NCBI GenBank assembly: GCA_035308905.1
Contig: DATGFS010000007.1
Coordinates: forward strand, 1-43,053
Length of the DNA stretch: 43,053 nucleotides
Origin: a bacterium
GTDB taxonomy: Bacteria > Sysuimicrobiota > Sysuimicrobiia > Sysuimicrobiales > Segetimicrobiaceae
Direction: 5' to 3'
A model generated the notes under the pieces. It was given only the letters and a program-made list of their open reading frames with translations, was not told where the DNA came from and ran no database searches. Below are positions 32,407-43,006 of this stretch, piece after piece. The position numbers and the translations under genes are program-made. Each line of letters begins with the position of its first letter. Position 1 is the stretch's first letter.

Positions 32407-33432
32407 ATGGGCGACTTTTCGTACATCAACGCGCGCGTCAAAGTGATGAAGTCGCAGCTCCTCCCGCCGTCGCGTCTGGAGGAGCTGTTTGCCGCGCCGG
32501 ACGTTCCCGCGATCATTCAGGCGCTTGTCGACACGCCGTACAACCCCGAGCTGCAGGAGGCCCTGACCCGGTTCAGCGGGGTACGGGCGATCGATGAGGC
32601 GCTGTCGCAGAACTTCTACCACGCCAGCCGGCGCATCCTGAGCTTCGCCGACGGGTCGGAGCGCCGCCAGATCGAGGTCGTGCTGCTGCGCTACGACCTG
32701 CAGAACATCCGGGCGATCGTGCGCGGCCGGCACACCGGCAAGTCGGACGACGAGATCCTCAGCACCCTCTATCCGGGCGGCTCGCTCAGCGAGGTGCGGC
32801 TGCGCGAGCTGCTCGAGCAGCCTGACCTTCGCGCGATCGCCGACACGCTGCAGACCTGGATGCATCCGCTGGGGCGGGCGCTGCGCGAAGGCGCAGACGC
32901 CACGCAGCGGAGCGGCAGCCTGCTCGACGTCGAGCTCGCGCTGGACCGCGCGTACGCGCAGTACGGCTACCGCGTCGCCGACGGCGAAGGCGACGGCGAG
33001 ACGAGCTTTCGGCGCTTCCTCAGCGCCGAGGTCACGGTGGCGAACCTCAAGACCGCCCTGCGCCTCCGGCGCATCCGCGAGCTGTCGCGCGAGGAGCGGG
33101 ACCGGTTCTTCGTGCTCGGCGGCGCGATCTCGCGGGAGCGGTTTCTCGCGCTGGCCGATCCGCAGACCGGCATCGCCGAGGTGGCCGGCACGCGGGTGCT
33201 CGGCGTCGACCTGTCGGGGACCGAAGACCTGCTCGAGATGGAGCGCCTGATCGATCGCGCGTTTCAGCGGATGGCCGCGCAAATGCTGCTCGGCGATCCG
33301 CTCGGGATCGACGTCGTCATCGGGTACCTGACGCGCAAGGCCGCCGAGGTCGCCAACATCCGGGTGATCGCGCACGCCCGCCAGCTGGGGCTCGCGAACG
33401 ACGTCGCGCGCCAGGAGATCGTGAATGTATAA
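32407..33432 (+). CDS. atpC: V/A-type ATPase subunit C (d homologue)
   Basis: The 341-aa, mostly helical protein matches the V/A-ATPase C (AC39/d) family. It sits as a socket between the K ring and the central stalk. The diagnostic start is FSYINARVKVMKSQLLPPSRLEEL, and ENLKTALRLRRI-like segments (VANLKTALRLRRIREL) and LGIDVVIGYLTRKAAEVANIRVIAHARQLG occur near the middle and C-terminus. ATG 32407 is clear. The reading frame overlaps subunit F by 8 nt. Confidence 0.92.
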   Translation: MGDFSYINARVKVMKSQLLPPSRLEELFAAPDVPAIIQALVDTPYNPELQEALTRFSGVRAIDEALSQNFYHASRRILSFADGSERRQIEVVLLRYDLQNIRAIVRGRHTGKSDDEILSTLYPGGSLSEVRLRELLEQPDLRAIADTLQTWMHPLGRALREGADATQRSGSLLDVELALDRAYAQYGYRVADGEGDGETSFRRFLSAEVTVANLKTALRLRRIRELSREERDRFFVLGGAISRERFLALADPQTGIAEVAGTRVLGVDLSGTEDLLEMERLIDRAFQRMAAQMLLGDPLGIDVVIGYLTRKAAEVANIRVIAHARQLGLANDVARQEIVNV

Positions 33433-33742
33433 GGTGGCGGTAATCACAGATCCGGAGACGGCGACGGGGTTCCGGCTGGCCGGCGTGGAGGTGCGCGAGG
33501 CCGGCACGCCCGATGCGGCGCTCGAGTTGATCCGCGAGTACACCGCGGCCGGCTACGGGCTGCTCGCGGTGAACGAGGACCTGCTCCAGGGCACCGAGGA
33601 CGCGCGCAACCGCCTCCTGCGGGGCCGCGACCTGCCGCTCGTCGTGCCGCTCCCGCCGGCGCGCGCGAACCTCGAGTCGGGAGAGGCCTACATTTCGCGA
33701 CTGGTGAAGGAGCACATCGGATTCGCGGTCAAGCTGCGGTAA
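33425..33742 (+). CDS. atpF: V/A-type ATPase subunit F
   Basis: The 105-aa central-stalk subunit F has the family fold start YKVAVITDPETATGFRLAGVEV and ends in the alpha-helical YISRLVKEHIGFAVKLR. It contacts D and the AB head and is often linked to regulation of ATP hydrolysis. The ATG 33425 lies inside the end of subunit C, so translation is coupled. The 61-nt gap to subunit A has GGCCGGCCGG sequence and a strong GGAGGAG before the next gene. Confidence 0.92.
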   Translation: MYKVAVITDPETATGFRLAGVEVREAGTPDAALELIREYTAAGYGLLAVNEDLLQGTEDARNRLLRGRDLPLVVPLPPARANLESGEAYISRLVKEHIGFAVKLR

Positions 33743-33803
33743 GCGGCGGCCGGCCGGCGCAAACGGGATCTAACGAGTTCGGCACGCGAACGGAGGAGAA
33801 CGC

Positions 33804-35609
33804 ATGGCGGCACCAACCGGCAAGATCACGCGCATTTCGGGACCCGCGGTCATCGCGGAGGGCCTCGCCGGCGCGCGGATGTACGATATCGTCCGCGTCG
33901 GCAAAGAAAAACTGATCGGCGAGATCATTCGGCTGGACGGCGTCACGGCGTTCGTCCAGGTCTACGAGGACACGTCGGGCCTCTACCTCGGCGAGCCGAT
34001 CGAATCGACCGAGGCGCCGCTCGCGCTCGAGCTGGGGCCGGGGATGCTGAGCAGCATCTACGACGGCATCCAGCGCCCGCTCGACAAGATCCGGGAAGCC
34101 CAGGGCGACTTCATCTCGCGCGGCGTCGTCGTCGACTCCCTCGACCGCGCCAAAAAGTGGGCGTTCAAGCCGAGCGTCAAGGCCGGTGAGCGGGTGGGGC
34201 CGGGCGACATCATCGGCGAGGTTCAGGAGTATTCCTACGCCCACCGCATCATGGTACCGCCCGACGCGCCGGCCGGTGAGATCGCCGACATCAAGAGCGG
34301 CGAGTTCACGGTCACCGACGTCGTCGCGCGGCTCTCCAACGGCACGGAGCTGCGGATGATGCAGACGTGGCCGGTGCGCGTGCCGCGGCCCGCCGCGCGC
34401 AAGCTGGACCCGACGGAGCTGTTCATCACCGGCCAGCGCATCCTCGACGTGCTGTTCCCCGTGGCGATGGGCGGCACGGCGGCGGTTCCGGGCCCGTTCG
34501 GCAGCGGCAAGACGGTCGTGCAGCAGACGCTCTCCAAGTGGTCGAACGCGGACATCATCGTCTACGTGGGCTGCGGCGAGCGCGGCAACGAGATGACGGA
34601 CGTGCTGACGGAGTTCCCGGAGCTCGAGGACCCGCGCAACGGCCGGCCGCTGATGGAGCGGACGATCCTCGTGGCCAACACCTCCAACATGCCGGTCGCC
34701 GCGCGCGAGGCCAGCATCTACACAGGCGTCACCATGGCCGAGTACTTCCGCGACATGGGCTACCGCGTGGCGCTCATGGCGGACAGCACGAGCCGCTGGG
34801 CCGAGGCCCTGCGCGAGATCTCGTCGCGCCTCGAGGAGATGCCGGCCGAGGAAGGCTACCCGCCGTACCTGGCGAGCCGTCTGTCCGCGTTCTACGAGCG
34901 GGCCGGCCGCGCCGTCGTGCTCGGCAAAGACGAGCGCGTGGGCGCCGTCACCGTCGTCGGCGCGGTCTCGCCCCCCGGCGGCGACCTCTCCGAGCCGGTG
35001 ACGCAGAGCACGCTGCGCATCGTCGGCACCTTCTGGTCGCTCGACGCGCAGCTCGCCTACCGCCGGCACTTCCCCGCGATCAACTGGAACCGTTCGTACA
35101 GCCTGTACGAGGGGCTGCTCGCGCCGTGGTACGCGAAGAACGTCGCGGAGGACTTCGCCGACCAGCGCACCTGGCTGAGCGCGATTCTGGCCCGCGAGGC
35201 CGGGCTGCAGGAAGTCGTGCAGCTGGTCGGGCCCGACGCCCTGCAGGACGCCGAGCGCATGGTGATCGAGGCGGGCCGGATGATCCGCGAGTTCTACCTG
35301 CAGCAGAGCGCGTTCAGCGACGTGGACGCGTCCTGCTCGCTGGAGAAGGCCTACGGCATGCTCCGGGGCATCCGCGCGTTCTACGAGGCGTCACTGGAAG
35401 GCCTCCAGCGCGGGATGACGATCGACGAGGTCCTCAACCTGCCTCAGAACGAACAGATCGCGCGCTTCAAGGAAGTGCCGAACGACAAGTTCCCGAACGC
35501 GCTCAAGGAGTTTATGGACGGGTTGAAGCAGACGTTCGCGAAGGCCGGCGAGCCCCCTGTCGAGGGCAGGCAGACGCCGGCGGCGGCCGGCGACGGGCGG
35601 AGGAGCTGA
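33804..35609 (+). CDS. atpA: V/A-type ATPase catalytic subunit A
   Basis: Subunit A is the nucleotide-hydrolysing or -synthesising subunit of the head. At 601 aa it is full length, including the A-type bulge (non-homologous region) at about residues 110-200. Walker A is GPFGSGKT (residues 230-237), followed by [47 protein letters not shown] (Walker B and catalytic glutamate region) and [15 protein letters not shown]. The C-terminal helical domain is present. It starts with ATG after GGAGGAG. Confidence 0.96.
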   Translation: MAAPTGKITRISGPAVIAEGLAGARMYDIVRVGKEKLIGEIIRLDGVTAFVQVYEDTSGLYLGEPIESTEAPLALELGPGMLSSIYDGIQRPLDKIREAQGDFISRGVVVDSLDRAKKWAFKPSVKAGERVGPGDIIGEVQEYSYAHRIMVPPDAPAGEIADIKSGEFTVTDVVARLSNGTELRMMQTWPVRVPRPAARKLDPTELFITGQRILDVLFPVAMGGTAAVPGPFGSGKTVVQQTLSKWSNADIIVYVGCGERGNEMTDVLTEFPELEDPRNGRPLMERTILVANTSNMPVAAREASIYTGVTMAEYFRDMGYRVALMADSTSRWAEALREISSRLEEMPAEEGYPPYLASRLSAFYERAGRAVVLGKDERVGAVTVVGAVSPPGGDLSEPVTQSTLRIVGTFWSLDAQLAYRRHFPAINWNRSYSLYEGLLAPWYAKNVAEDFADQRTWLSAILAREAGLQEVVQLVGPDALQDAERMVIEAGRMIREFYLQQSAFSDVDASCSLEKAYGMLRGIRAFYEASLEGLQRGMTIDEVLNLPQNEQIARFKEVPNDKFPNALKEFMDGLKQTFAKAGEPPVEGRQTPAAAGDGRRS

Positions 35610-35610
35610 G

Positions 35611-37026
35611 ATGGATCTCGCCACCAAGCGCTACACCAGCATCAGCTACATCTCGGGGCCGCTGGTCTTCGTTGAGGGTGCGCGCGACCTCGCCTACGGC
35701 GCGATCGTCGAGATCCACGTCCAGGACGGCAGCGTGCGCGGCGGTCAGGTCATCGAAGTCTCCGAGCGCAACGCGGTCATCCAGGTCTTCGAAGAGACCC
35801 GCGGGATGGATCTCGCCAAGACGTCGATCAGCCTGCGCGAGGACGTCGCGCGCATCGGCGTCAGCCGGGAGATGATCGGCCGGCGGTTCAACGGCCTCGG
35901 CGATCCGATCGACGGCCTGCCGCCGATCATCCCCGAGAAGCGCCTGCCGATCCTCGGCGCGCCGATCAACCCGGTGGCGCGGGAGAAGCCGGCCGAGTTC
36001 ATCCAGACCGGCATCTCGACGATCGACGTCATGAACACGCTCGTCCGCGGCCAGAAGCTGCCGATCTTCTCCGGGGCGGGCCTGCCGGCGAACGATATCG
36101 CCGCGCAGATCGCCCGCCAGTCCAAGGTGCTCGGCGAGGCTGAGCAGTTCTCGGTCGTGTTCGGCGCCATGGGGATCACGCAGCGCGAGGCGGCGTTCTT
36201 CATCCACGAGTTCGAATCGACCGGCGCGCTCGCGCGCAGCGTCGTGTTCATGAACCTCGCCGACGACCCGACGATCGAGCGCCTGATGACGCCGCGGACG
36301 GCGCTCACCGTGGCGGAATACCTCGCCTACGAGCTGGACATGCAGGTGCTCGTCATTCTGACCGATATGACAAATTACTGCGAAGCGCTGCGCGAAATCG
36401 GCGCGGCGCGCGAGGAGATCCCGGGACGCCGCGGCTACCCGGGCTACATGTACACCGACCTCGCGAGCATCTACGAGCGCGCGGGCCGGATCAAGGGCAA
36501 GAAGGGGACGATCACACAGTTCCCGATCCTCACGATGCCGGACGACGACATCACGCACCCGATCGCCGACCTCACCGGCTACATCACCGAGGGGCAGCTC
36601 GTGCTCGCGCGGCCGCTGCACCGGCAGGGCATCTACCCGCCGATCAACCCGCTGCCGAGCCTCTCGCGCCTCATGAACAACGGCATCGGCAAGGGCCGCA
36701 CGCGCGAGGACCACCGGCAGGTGGCCGACCAGCTGTACTCGGCCTACGCGCAGGGCCTCGACCTCCGCCGCCTCGTCGCCATCATCGGCGAGGAGGCGCT
36801 CACGGAGAACGACCGGCTGTATCTCAAGTTCGCCGACGCGTTCGAGAAGGAGTTCATCAATCAGGGCAACAGCGACCGGTCGATTCAGGACTCGCTGACC
36901 CTCGGCTGGAAGCTCCTCTCGGTGTTCCCGAAGACGGCGTTGACCCGGATCAGCCGGGACCACGTGGACAAGTACTACTACGGCGCGGAAGCGGACAGGA
37001 TGTTTCGGCCGGGCGAGGTACGCTGA
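35611..37026 (+). CDS. atpB: V/A-type ATPase regulatory subunit B
   Basis: The 471-aa B subunit alternates with A in the head and binds nucleotide without hydrolysing it. The A/B-family traits are present: [57 protein letters not shown] (no Walker A, as expected), [28 protein letters not shown] and [19 protein letters not shown]. Its stop is 107 nt before subunit D. Spacing to A is only 1 nt, so it is co-translated with A. Confidence 0.97.
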   Translation: MDLATKRYTSISYISGPLVFVEGARDLAYGAIVEIHVQDGSVRGGQVIEVSERNAVIQVFEETRGMDLAKTSISLREDVARIGVSREMIGRRFNGLGDPIDGLPPIIPEKRLPILGAPINPVAREKPAEFIQTGISTIDVMNTLVRGQKLPIFSGAGLPANDIAAQIARQSKVLGEAEQFSVVFGAMGITQREAAFFIHEFESTGALARSVVFMNLADDPTIERLMTPRTALTVAEYLAYELDMQVLVILTDMTNYCEALREIGAAREEIPGRRGYPGYMYTDLASIYERAGRIKGKKGTITQFPILTMPDDDITHPIADLTGYITEGQLVLARPLHRQGIYPPINPLPSLSRLMNNGIGKGRTREDHRQVADQLYSAYAQGLDLRRLVAIIGEEALTENDRLYLKFADAFEKEFINQGNSDRSIQDSLTLGWKLLSVFPKTALTRISRDHVDKYYYGAEADRMFRPGEVR

Positions 37027-37107
37027 GCGCCGCAGCCCTCGCCTCGCTCAGATGGCGTGAGATGATCGCCAAATCGCTCGGCTCAGGCTACGCCGCTCCG
37101 CTTTAGC

Positions 37108-37119
37108 AGAAGTACTTCT
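37108..37119 (+). repeat. Perfect 12-bp palindrome between atpB and atpD
   Basis: AGAAGTACTTCT is a perfect 12-bp palindrome in the 107-nt gap between subunits B and D, just before the GGGAGAG ribosome-binding site. It is A+T-rich relative to its surroundings. It could be an operator or simply an mRNA element. No other copy was seen in the window. Confidence 0.55.
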
Positions 37120-37133
37120 CGGGAGAGAGCGCA

Positions 37134-37769
37134 ATGGCGGAAACAATCAGTCCTACCAGAATGAACCTGCTGCAGCGCCAGAACCAGGTCAAGCTGGCGC
37201 AGCAGGGCGTCGATCTTCTGAAAAAAAAGCGGGACGCGCTCGTGGCGGACTTTTTCAACATCGTCCGCCGGGCGCTGGCCGCGCGCGAGAAACTGACGAA
37301 ATCCGCCGAGCAGTCGTACACGCTGCTCGGTCTGACGAAGGCCGTCGAGGGCCGCGAGACGCTCGAGGCCGTCGCGCTCGCGGATCCGCGCCGGCTCGAA
37401 GTCGGCATCGAGACCAAAAACGTCTGGGGCACACGCATCCCCAGCATCGCGACAAACGACGTCAAGCGGTCGCCGCTGGCCCGCAACGCCGATCCGGCCG
37501 CGGTCTCGGCGCGCACGATCGAGAGCGCCGACCGGTTCGAGGACGTCGTCGCCGCGCTGCTCGAGGTGGCGGGGACCGAGATAACTTTGCGGAAGATCGG
37601 CGAAGAGATCAAGAAGACCACCCGCCGGGTGAACGCGCTCGAGCAGGTGGTCATCCCGCGCGTCCGCGGCGAGATCCGGTACATTCGGGACGTGCTCGAG
37701 CAGCGTGCCCGGGAGGACGTCTTTCGCCTGAAGCGGATCAAGCAGAAGCTCGAAAGCGCGAAGAACTGA
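37134..37769 (+). CDS. atpD: V/A-type ATPase central-stalk subunit D
   Basis: The 211-aa D subunit is a long two-helix coiled coil that forms the rotor shaft (gamma-like). The N-terminal block ISPTRMNLLQRQNQVKLAQQG and the C-terminal EEIKKTTRRVNALEQVVIPRVRGEIRYI are the family signature. The order ...A-B-D matches Thermus. It is separated from B by an unusual 107-nt gap. The next gene may start inside or right after its stop codon. Confidence 0.95.
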   Translation: MAETISPTRMNLLQRQNQVKLAQQGVDLLKKKRDALVADFFNIVRRALAAREKLTKSAEQSYTLLGLTKAVEGRETLEAVALADPRRLEVGIETKNVWGTRIPSIATNDVKRSPLARNADPAAVSARTIESADRFEDVVAALLEVAGTEITLRKIGEEIKKTTRRVNALEQVVIPRVRGEIRYIRDVLEQRAREDVFRLKRIKQKLESAKN

Positions 37770-37837
37770 GCGACCCGGGCCAGGCCGTCGCCTCCCGGCG
37801 GCCAGTCCCGCGTGAGCGGGACGACACGTGGCCCGCG

Positions 37838-38743
37838 GTGGCCGGGGCCATCGTGGGCTCGCCCGGGATCGTGATGATGCTCGGCGCCACAGACGTGGGC
37901 AAGACGACCACCGCCACACGCCTGGCGGGGGCGGCCGTCCGGGCCGGGGTGCCGGCGGCGGTCGTGGATGGGGATACCGGTCAATCGGATCTCGGCCCTC
38001 CCGCCGCGGTCGGGTGGGGGCCGGTTCACGGCGCGGTGCGGCGGATGGCCGGGATACCGCTCGCCGGCCTGTGGTTTGTCGGCGATACGTCGCCACAGCG
38101 GGTCTATCGCCATCTCGTGGAAGGCGCGCTCGCGCTGACCGCGTGCGCCCGGCGCCAGGGGGCGCAGATCGTGATCGTCGACACGACCGGCTGGATCGAA
38201 GGCGCGGGCGCCGCCGCCAAACTCCGCAAGATCCGCCGGCTCGCGCCCCGTCATCTCGTCGCCATTCAGCGGGATCGCGAGGTGGAACCGATCCTCGCGC
38301 ACGTGCCGCGCGACACGGTGGTGCATCGGCTGCGGCCCGCGCCGGCGGTCCGGCGGCGCTCCGCGGAGGAGCGCCGCGCGCTTCGCGAAGCGAAGTTTGG
38401 CCGATACTTTGACGGATCGGCCCTGTTCGCCCTGGACGCCGACGACATCGCCCTGCAGCGGGACACGATCTATCGGGGAAGATGGATCCCGCCGTCCCGC
38501 GTCCTCGCCGAGGTGCCGCCGGACGCCCTCCGGTATCTGCTCGTCGGTTTGGCCGACCGCCGTGGTACCATCATGGCGATGGGTACTGTCGCCGACGTGG
38601 ACCCCGCGCAGCGCCGGATCGCCGTTGTGGCGCCTCCCGTACCGCCGCGCGCGGTGCGGTTCGTGCAGTGGGGCGTCCTTCGCGTAACACCCGCGGGGCG
38701 CGAGGCCGGCCGGCTCTCGGACGTCCGAGGGGCGTCCGCGTGA
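37838..38743 (+). CDS. Clp1/Nol9-type polynucleotide 5'-hydroxyl kinase-like protein
   Basis: The family contains the eukaryotic and archaeal RNA 5'-OH kinases (Clp1, Nol9/Grc3). Walker A is GATDVGKT (residues 16-23), the hallmark VVDGDTGQSDLGPP follows, and IVIVDTTGWIEG resembles the lid/Walker B region. The C-terminal ~100 residues are an uncharacterised beta-rich domain. There is no signal peptide. I give the first standard start, GTG 37838, for 301 aa. Homologous-looking residues DDTWPAVAGAIV lie just upstream, and the only in-frame start there is CTG 37766, overlapping the atpD stop, so a longer protein is possible. The substrate in bacteria is unknown. Confidence 0.78.
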   Translation: MAGAIVGSPGIVMMLGATDVGKTTTATRLAGAAVRAGVPAAVVDGDTGQSDLGPPAAVGWGPVHGAVRRMAGIPLAGLWFVGDTSPQRVYRHLVEGALALTACARRQGAQIVIVDTTGWIEGAGAAAKLRKIRRLAPRHLVAIQRDREVEPILAHVPRDTVVHRLRPAPAVRRRSAEERRALREAKFGRYFDGSALFALDADDIALQRDTIYRGRWIPPSRVLAEVPPDALRYLLVGLADRRGTIMAMGTVADVDPAQRRIAVVAPPVPPRAVRFVQWGVLRVTPAGREAGRLSDVRGASA

Positions 38744-39495
38744 AGTTCTTCCGCGGCGCGGCCGCGACAGGAGTACGGCGCTGGCAGGTCGCGCTCACCG
38801 CGGTCGCCCTCGTGGTCGGGTTCGTCTTCACGGTGCAGTCGCGGACGGAACAGTCGATCGAGACCGGGCTTCAGGTCAGCTCCGGCCGCCTCGGCGAGGT
38901 CGCCTACCGGTACCGCGCGGAGGATGAGCGGCAGACGGCGATGCGTGCCGAGATCGCGGACCTCCGGCGGGAGATCGCCGACGACGAACAGCGCGCGGCG
39001 GCGGATCAGCGCGTCACCGCGTCGCTGGCCACGGAGCTCGGCATGCTGCGGGCCGCGGCCGGGCTCACCGCGCTGCGGGGTCCCGGGCTCGCGGTGACGA
39101 TCACCGACAGCCGGCGGGCGTTGCGGCCCGGCGAAGATCCCAACCTCGTGCTGATCCACTACTCCGACGTCCGCGCCGTGGTCAACATGCTGTGGGCGGC
39201 CGGGGCGGAGGCCGTCGCCGTCAACGACGAGCGCATCATCGCCACGACCGGGCTCTCGTGCGTCGGCACGACGATCCTCTGCAATACGCGGCGCATGGCG
39301 CCGCCCTATCGGATCGTCGCCATCGGCAATCAGGACACGATGATGGCGGCCGCGCAGGCGCGCGGCGGGATTCTCGACCAGTTGCGCGCGTTCGAATTTC
39401 CGGTCACGGTCACGACCGGCACGGACCTGCCGGTGCCGGCCTACGGCGGCGGATTCGTGTACCGTTATGCGAAGCCGGCCGGGACGGGGGGGTAG
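38740..39495 (+). CDS. DUF881-family membrane-anchored protein (YlxW/YlxX-like)
   Basis: The 251-aa product has one N-terminal transmembrane helix (about residues 14-33, WQVALTAVALVVGFVFTVQ), then a coiled-coil segment (about residues 50-95, rich in Glu, Arg and Ala) and a DUF881 domain. The domain blocks are LRGPGLAVTITDSRR, NLVLIHYSDVRAVVNMLWAAGAEAVAVNDERI and GGGFVYRYAKPA. In Bacillus and actinobacteria such proteins sit beside division genes and sbp. Here it is beside the Clp1-like kinase, overlapping it as GTGA. Function is unknown; it probably faces outside the membrane. Confidence 0.88.
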   Translation: MKFFRGAAATGVRRWQVALTAVALVVGFVFTVQSRTEQSIETGLQVSSGRLGEVAYRYRAEDERQTAMRAEIADLRREIADDEQRAAADQRVTASLATELGMLRAAAGLTALRGPGLAVTITDSRRALRPGEDPNLVLIHYSDVRAVVNMLWAAGAEAVAVNDERIIATTGLSCVGTTILCNTRRMAPPYRIVAIGNQDTMMAAAQARGGILDQLRAFEFPVTVTTGTDLPVPAYGGGFVYRYAKPAGTGG

Positions 39496-39500
39496 GCGCG

Positions 39501-39869
39501 GTGTGGCTGCCGATTCTGGGTCTGCTGGCCGGCCTCGCGCTCGGCCTGCTGGTCAGCGTCCAGGTCCCGCTCAGCTACGTGAAGTACAGCGCGATCGCGA
39601 TCCTCGCGTCCGTGGACACGATCCTGGGGGGTGTCCGCGCGCAGTGCGAGCGGCGGTTCGACCTGTGGGTCTTTCTCTCGGGCTTCGTGGTCAACACGGT
39701 GTTCGCGGCGGCCCTGACCGCGCTCGGCGACCTGCTGGGGCTGGACATCTACCTCGGCGCCGTGATCGCGTTCAGCATCCGTATTTTCAATAACATCGGC
39801 TTCATCCGGCGCGATCTGCTGGGCCTGGTGTGGCGGGACCGGCCGCCGGAAGCGGAAGAGCCAGGTTAG
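39501..39869 (+). CDS. Small basic family (DUF1290/Sbp) membrane protein
   Basis: The 122-aa product has three to four transmembrane helices. The family pattern is clear in PLSYVKYSAIAILASVDTILGGVRA, FDLWVFLSGFVVNTVFAAALTALGDLLGLDIYLGAVIAFSIRIFNNIGFIRR. B. subtilis Sbp is encoded just before ftsA-ftsZ and its role is unknown. Here it follows the DUF881 gene after 5 nt, so the pair is conserved even though no fts gene is near. It starts with GTG 39501, preceded by a G-rich site. Confidence 0.9.
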   Translation: MWLPILGLLAGLALGLLVSVQVPLSYVKYSAIAILASVDTILGGVRAQCERRFDLWVFLSGFVVNTVFAAALTALGDLLGLDIYLGAVIAFSIRIFNNIGFIRRDLLGLVWRDRPPEAEEPG

Positions 39870-39897
39870 AGATTCAGAACGACGGGGAGGCGAATCG

Positions 39898-40898
<1,001 letters not shown>

Positions 40899-40902
<4 letters not shown>

Positions 40903-42089
40903 GTACCAAGAAGAAGACCGTCCGGGATATCGACGTCCGCGGCAAGCGCGTCTTCGTCCGCGTGGATTTCAACGTGCCGCTCGACCACGGCCGCATCACG
41001 GACGACCAGCGGATCAAGGCGGCGCTGCCGACAATCCGGTATCTGCTGGACCACGGCGCGATGGTGATTCTGGCGTCGCACCTGGGGCGCCCGAAAGGCC
41101 CCGACGACTCTCTGCGCATGGATCCGGTCGCGGAGCGCCTCGGCGAACTGCTGCAGCGTCCGGTCAAGAAGCTCGACGACTGCGTTGGGCCGGTTGTCGA
41201 GGACCAGATCTTCTCGATGCACCCCGGCGACGTGGTCGTGCTCGAGAACCTGCGATTTCATCGTGACGAAGAGGCGAACGAGCCGGTGTTCGCCCACGCG
41301 CTCGCGCGCCTCGCCGACGTCTACGTGAACGATGCGTTCGGCACCGCGCACCGCGCGCACGCGAGCACGGTGGGGATCACCCAGTATCTGCCGTCGGTCG
41401 CGGGCCTGCTGATGGAGCGCGAGCTGACGTACCTCGGCAAGGTGCTCGAGCACCCGGCGAAGCCGCTCGTCGTGATCCTCGGCGGCAAGAAGGTCGAAGA
41501 CAAGATCGGCGTGATCCGTAATCTGCTGCGCCTGGCGACGACGATGCTGATCGGCGGCGGCATGTGCTACACGTTCCTCAAGGCGCAGGGCGCCGCGATC
41601 GGCGCGTCGCTGCTGGAGGCCGAGAAGCTCGATCTCGCGGGCGACCTGCTGCGGGAGGCCGAGCGGCGCGGGGTCGCGATGGTGCTCCCGGTCGACGTCG
41701 TCGCGGCCCAGAAGGTGGAGGCCGGGGCGCCGACCCGCGTCGTGGACGCGCGGGCGATTCCGGACGGCTGGATCGGCGTGGATATCGGACCGCGCACGGT
41801 GGCGGCGATGAGCGCTCCCATCGCCGGCGCCGCCACGATTCTGTGGAATGGACCGATGGGGGTCTTCGAGATCCCGGAGTTCGCCGGGGGCACGCGCGCG
41901 ATCGCGAAGGCCGTCGCCGAATCGCGCGGCGAGTCGATCGTCGGCGGCGGCGATACCGCCGCGGCGGTCGAGCAGTTCGGCTTCGCGGACAAGATCACCC
42001 ACGTCAGCACGGGCGGAGGCGCGTCCTTGGAGTTCATGGAGGGCAAGACCCTGCCGGGCGTCGCGGCGCTGCAGGACGCGCCATCATGA
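40899..42089 (+). CDS. pgk: Phosphoglycerate kinase
   Basis: The 396-aa enzyme transfers phosphate from 1,3-bisphosphoglycerate to ADP. It is monomeric with two domains: [20 protein letters not shown] and [21 protein letters not shown] in the N-domain, and [20 protein letters not shown] and [13 protein letters not shown] in the C-domain, plus [19 protein letters not shown]. The length is normal. It starts with GTG 40899 overlapping gap, and ends overlapping tpiA as ATGA. Confidence 0.97.
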
Positions 42090-42889
42090 CGCCGCCGCCG
42101 GGTGCCGCCGGGCCCCGTTCCAACCGCGTGCCGCTCGCCGTCGGCAACTGGAAGATGCACCTGACCCGCGAGCCGGCGGAGCGCCTGGCCCGCGATATCG
42201 TCCGCGCGCTGGCCGAGGTGCGTGGAGTCGAGGTGGCGATCTGTCCGCCGGCGACCGCGCTCGATGTGGTCGGCCGCGCACTCAAAGGCTCGCCCCTGCT
42301 GCTCGGCGCCCAGACGATGCATGAGGGGACGCACGGGGCGTTCACCGGCGAGATCAGCCCCACGATGTTGCTCGATCTCGGCTGCCGGTGCGTCATTCTG
42401 GGGCATTCGGAGCGGAGGCAGTGGTACGGGGAGACCGACGAGGCGCTCGCCCGAAAAGTGCGCTCGGCAATCTCCCATCATCTCATGCCGATTATCTGCG
42501 TCGGCGAGCGATTGGTGGAGCGCGAGGCCGGCCAGACCGACGCGATTGTGACCGAGCAGGTGGAGGCCGCCGTCGGCGGCGCGGGAGAACAGTCCGACGT
42601 GCCCCTGGTGGTGGCGTATGAGCCGGTCTGGGCGATCGGAACGGGGCACACCGCCACCGGCGAGGAGGCCAATCGCGTCGCGTCGCTGATCCGGTGGGTC
42701 GTCGCGTCGAGGTGCGGGGCCGCCGCCGGCGACGCGGTGAGGATCCTGTACGGCGGCAGCGTCAAGCCGGACAATGTCCGCGAGTTTTTCGGCCAACCGG
42801 AGATCGACGGGGCGCTGGTCGGCGGGGCGAGCCTCGACGCCGGCGCGTTCGCCGCGATCGTGCGGGCCGCGGCGGAGCGCGCCGCGTAG
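42086..42889 (+). CDS. tpiA: Triosephosphate isomerase
   Basis: The 267-aa isomerase interconverts glyceraldehyde-3-phosphate and dihydroxyacetone phosphate. Catalytic residues are visible: Lys23 in AVGNWKMH, His in [14 protein letters not shown] and Glu in [12 protein letters not shown], with the phosphate loop [12 protein letters not shown]. It has an N-terminal extension of ~16 Pro/Gly/Ala-rich residues before the usual start, which is kept because ATG 42086 overlaps the pgk stop. It is the last complete gene in the window. Confidence 0.96.
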   Translation: MTPPPGAAGPRSNRVPLAVGNWKMHLTREPAERLARDIVRALAEVRGVEVAICPPATALDVVGRALKGSPLLLGAQTMHEGTHGAFTGEISPTMLLDLGCRCVILGHSERRQWYGETDEALARKVRSAISHHLMPIICVGERLVEREAGQTDAIVTEQVEAAVGGAGEQSDVPLVVAYEPVWAIGTGHTATGEEANRVASLIRWVVASRCGAAAGDAVRILYGGSVKPDNVREFFGQPEIDGALVGGASLDAGAFAAIVRAAAERAA

Positions 42890-42994
42890 GGAACCGCGCC
42901 GGTCCGCCGCCTTGTACAGGTTCAGATAGATCCGAAAGACCCTCGTTGAAGGGTGTCGCGACGGACTCGGCGCTATCAACCGCTGGGCCATGGC

Positions 42995-43000
42995 TATACT
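42995..43000 (+). promoter_or_regulatory. -10 box placed on the start codon of the last gene
   Basis: TATACT lies 6 nt before the ATG at 43007. If it is used, transcription starts at or within a base or two of the ATG, giving a leaderless mRNA, as at 19035-19043. No -35 hexamer is evident upstream. The 117-nt gap after tpiA also has a weak hairpin, ACCCT (42939-42943) with AGGGT (42950-42954), without a T tract. Confidence 0.45.
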
Positions 43001-43006
43001 GGCCCC

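Noticed and set aside
42939-42954. Terminator after tpiA
   Set aside because: The stem is only 5 bp (ACCCT/AGGGT) with a 6-nt loop and no T tract, so support is too weak.
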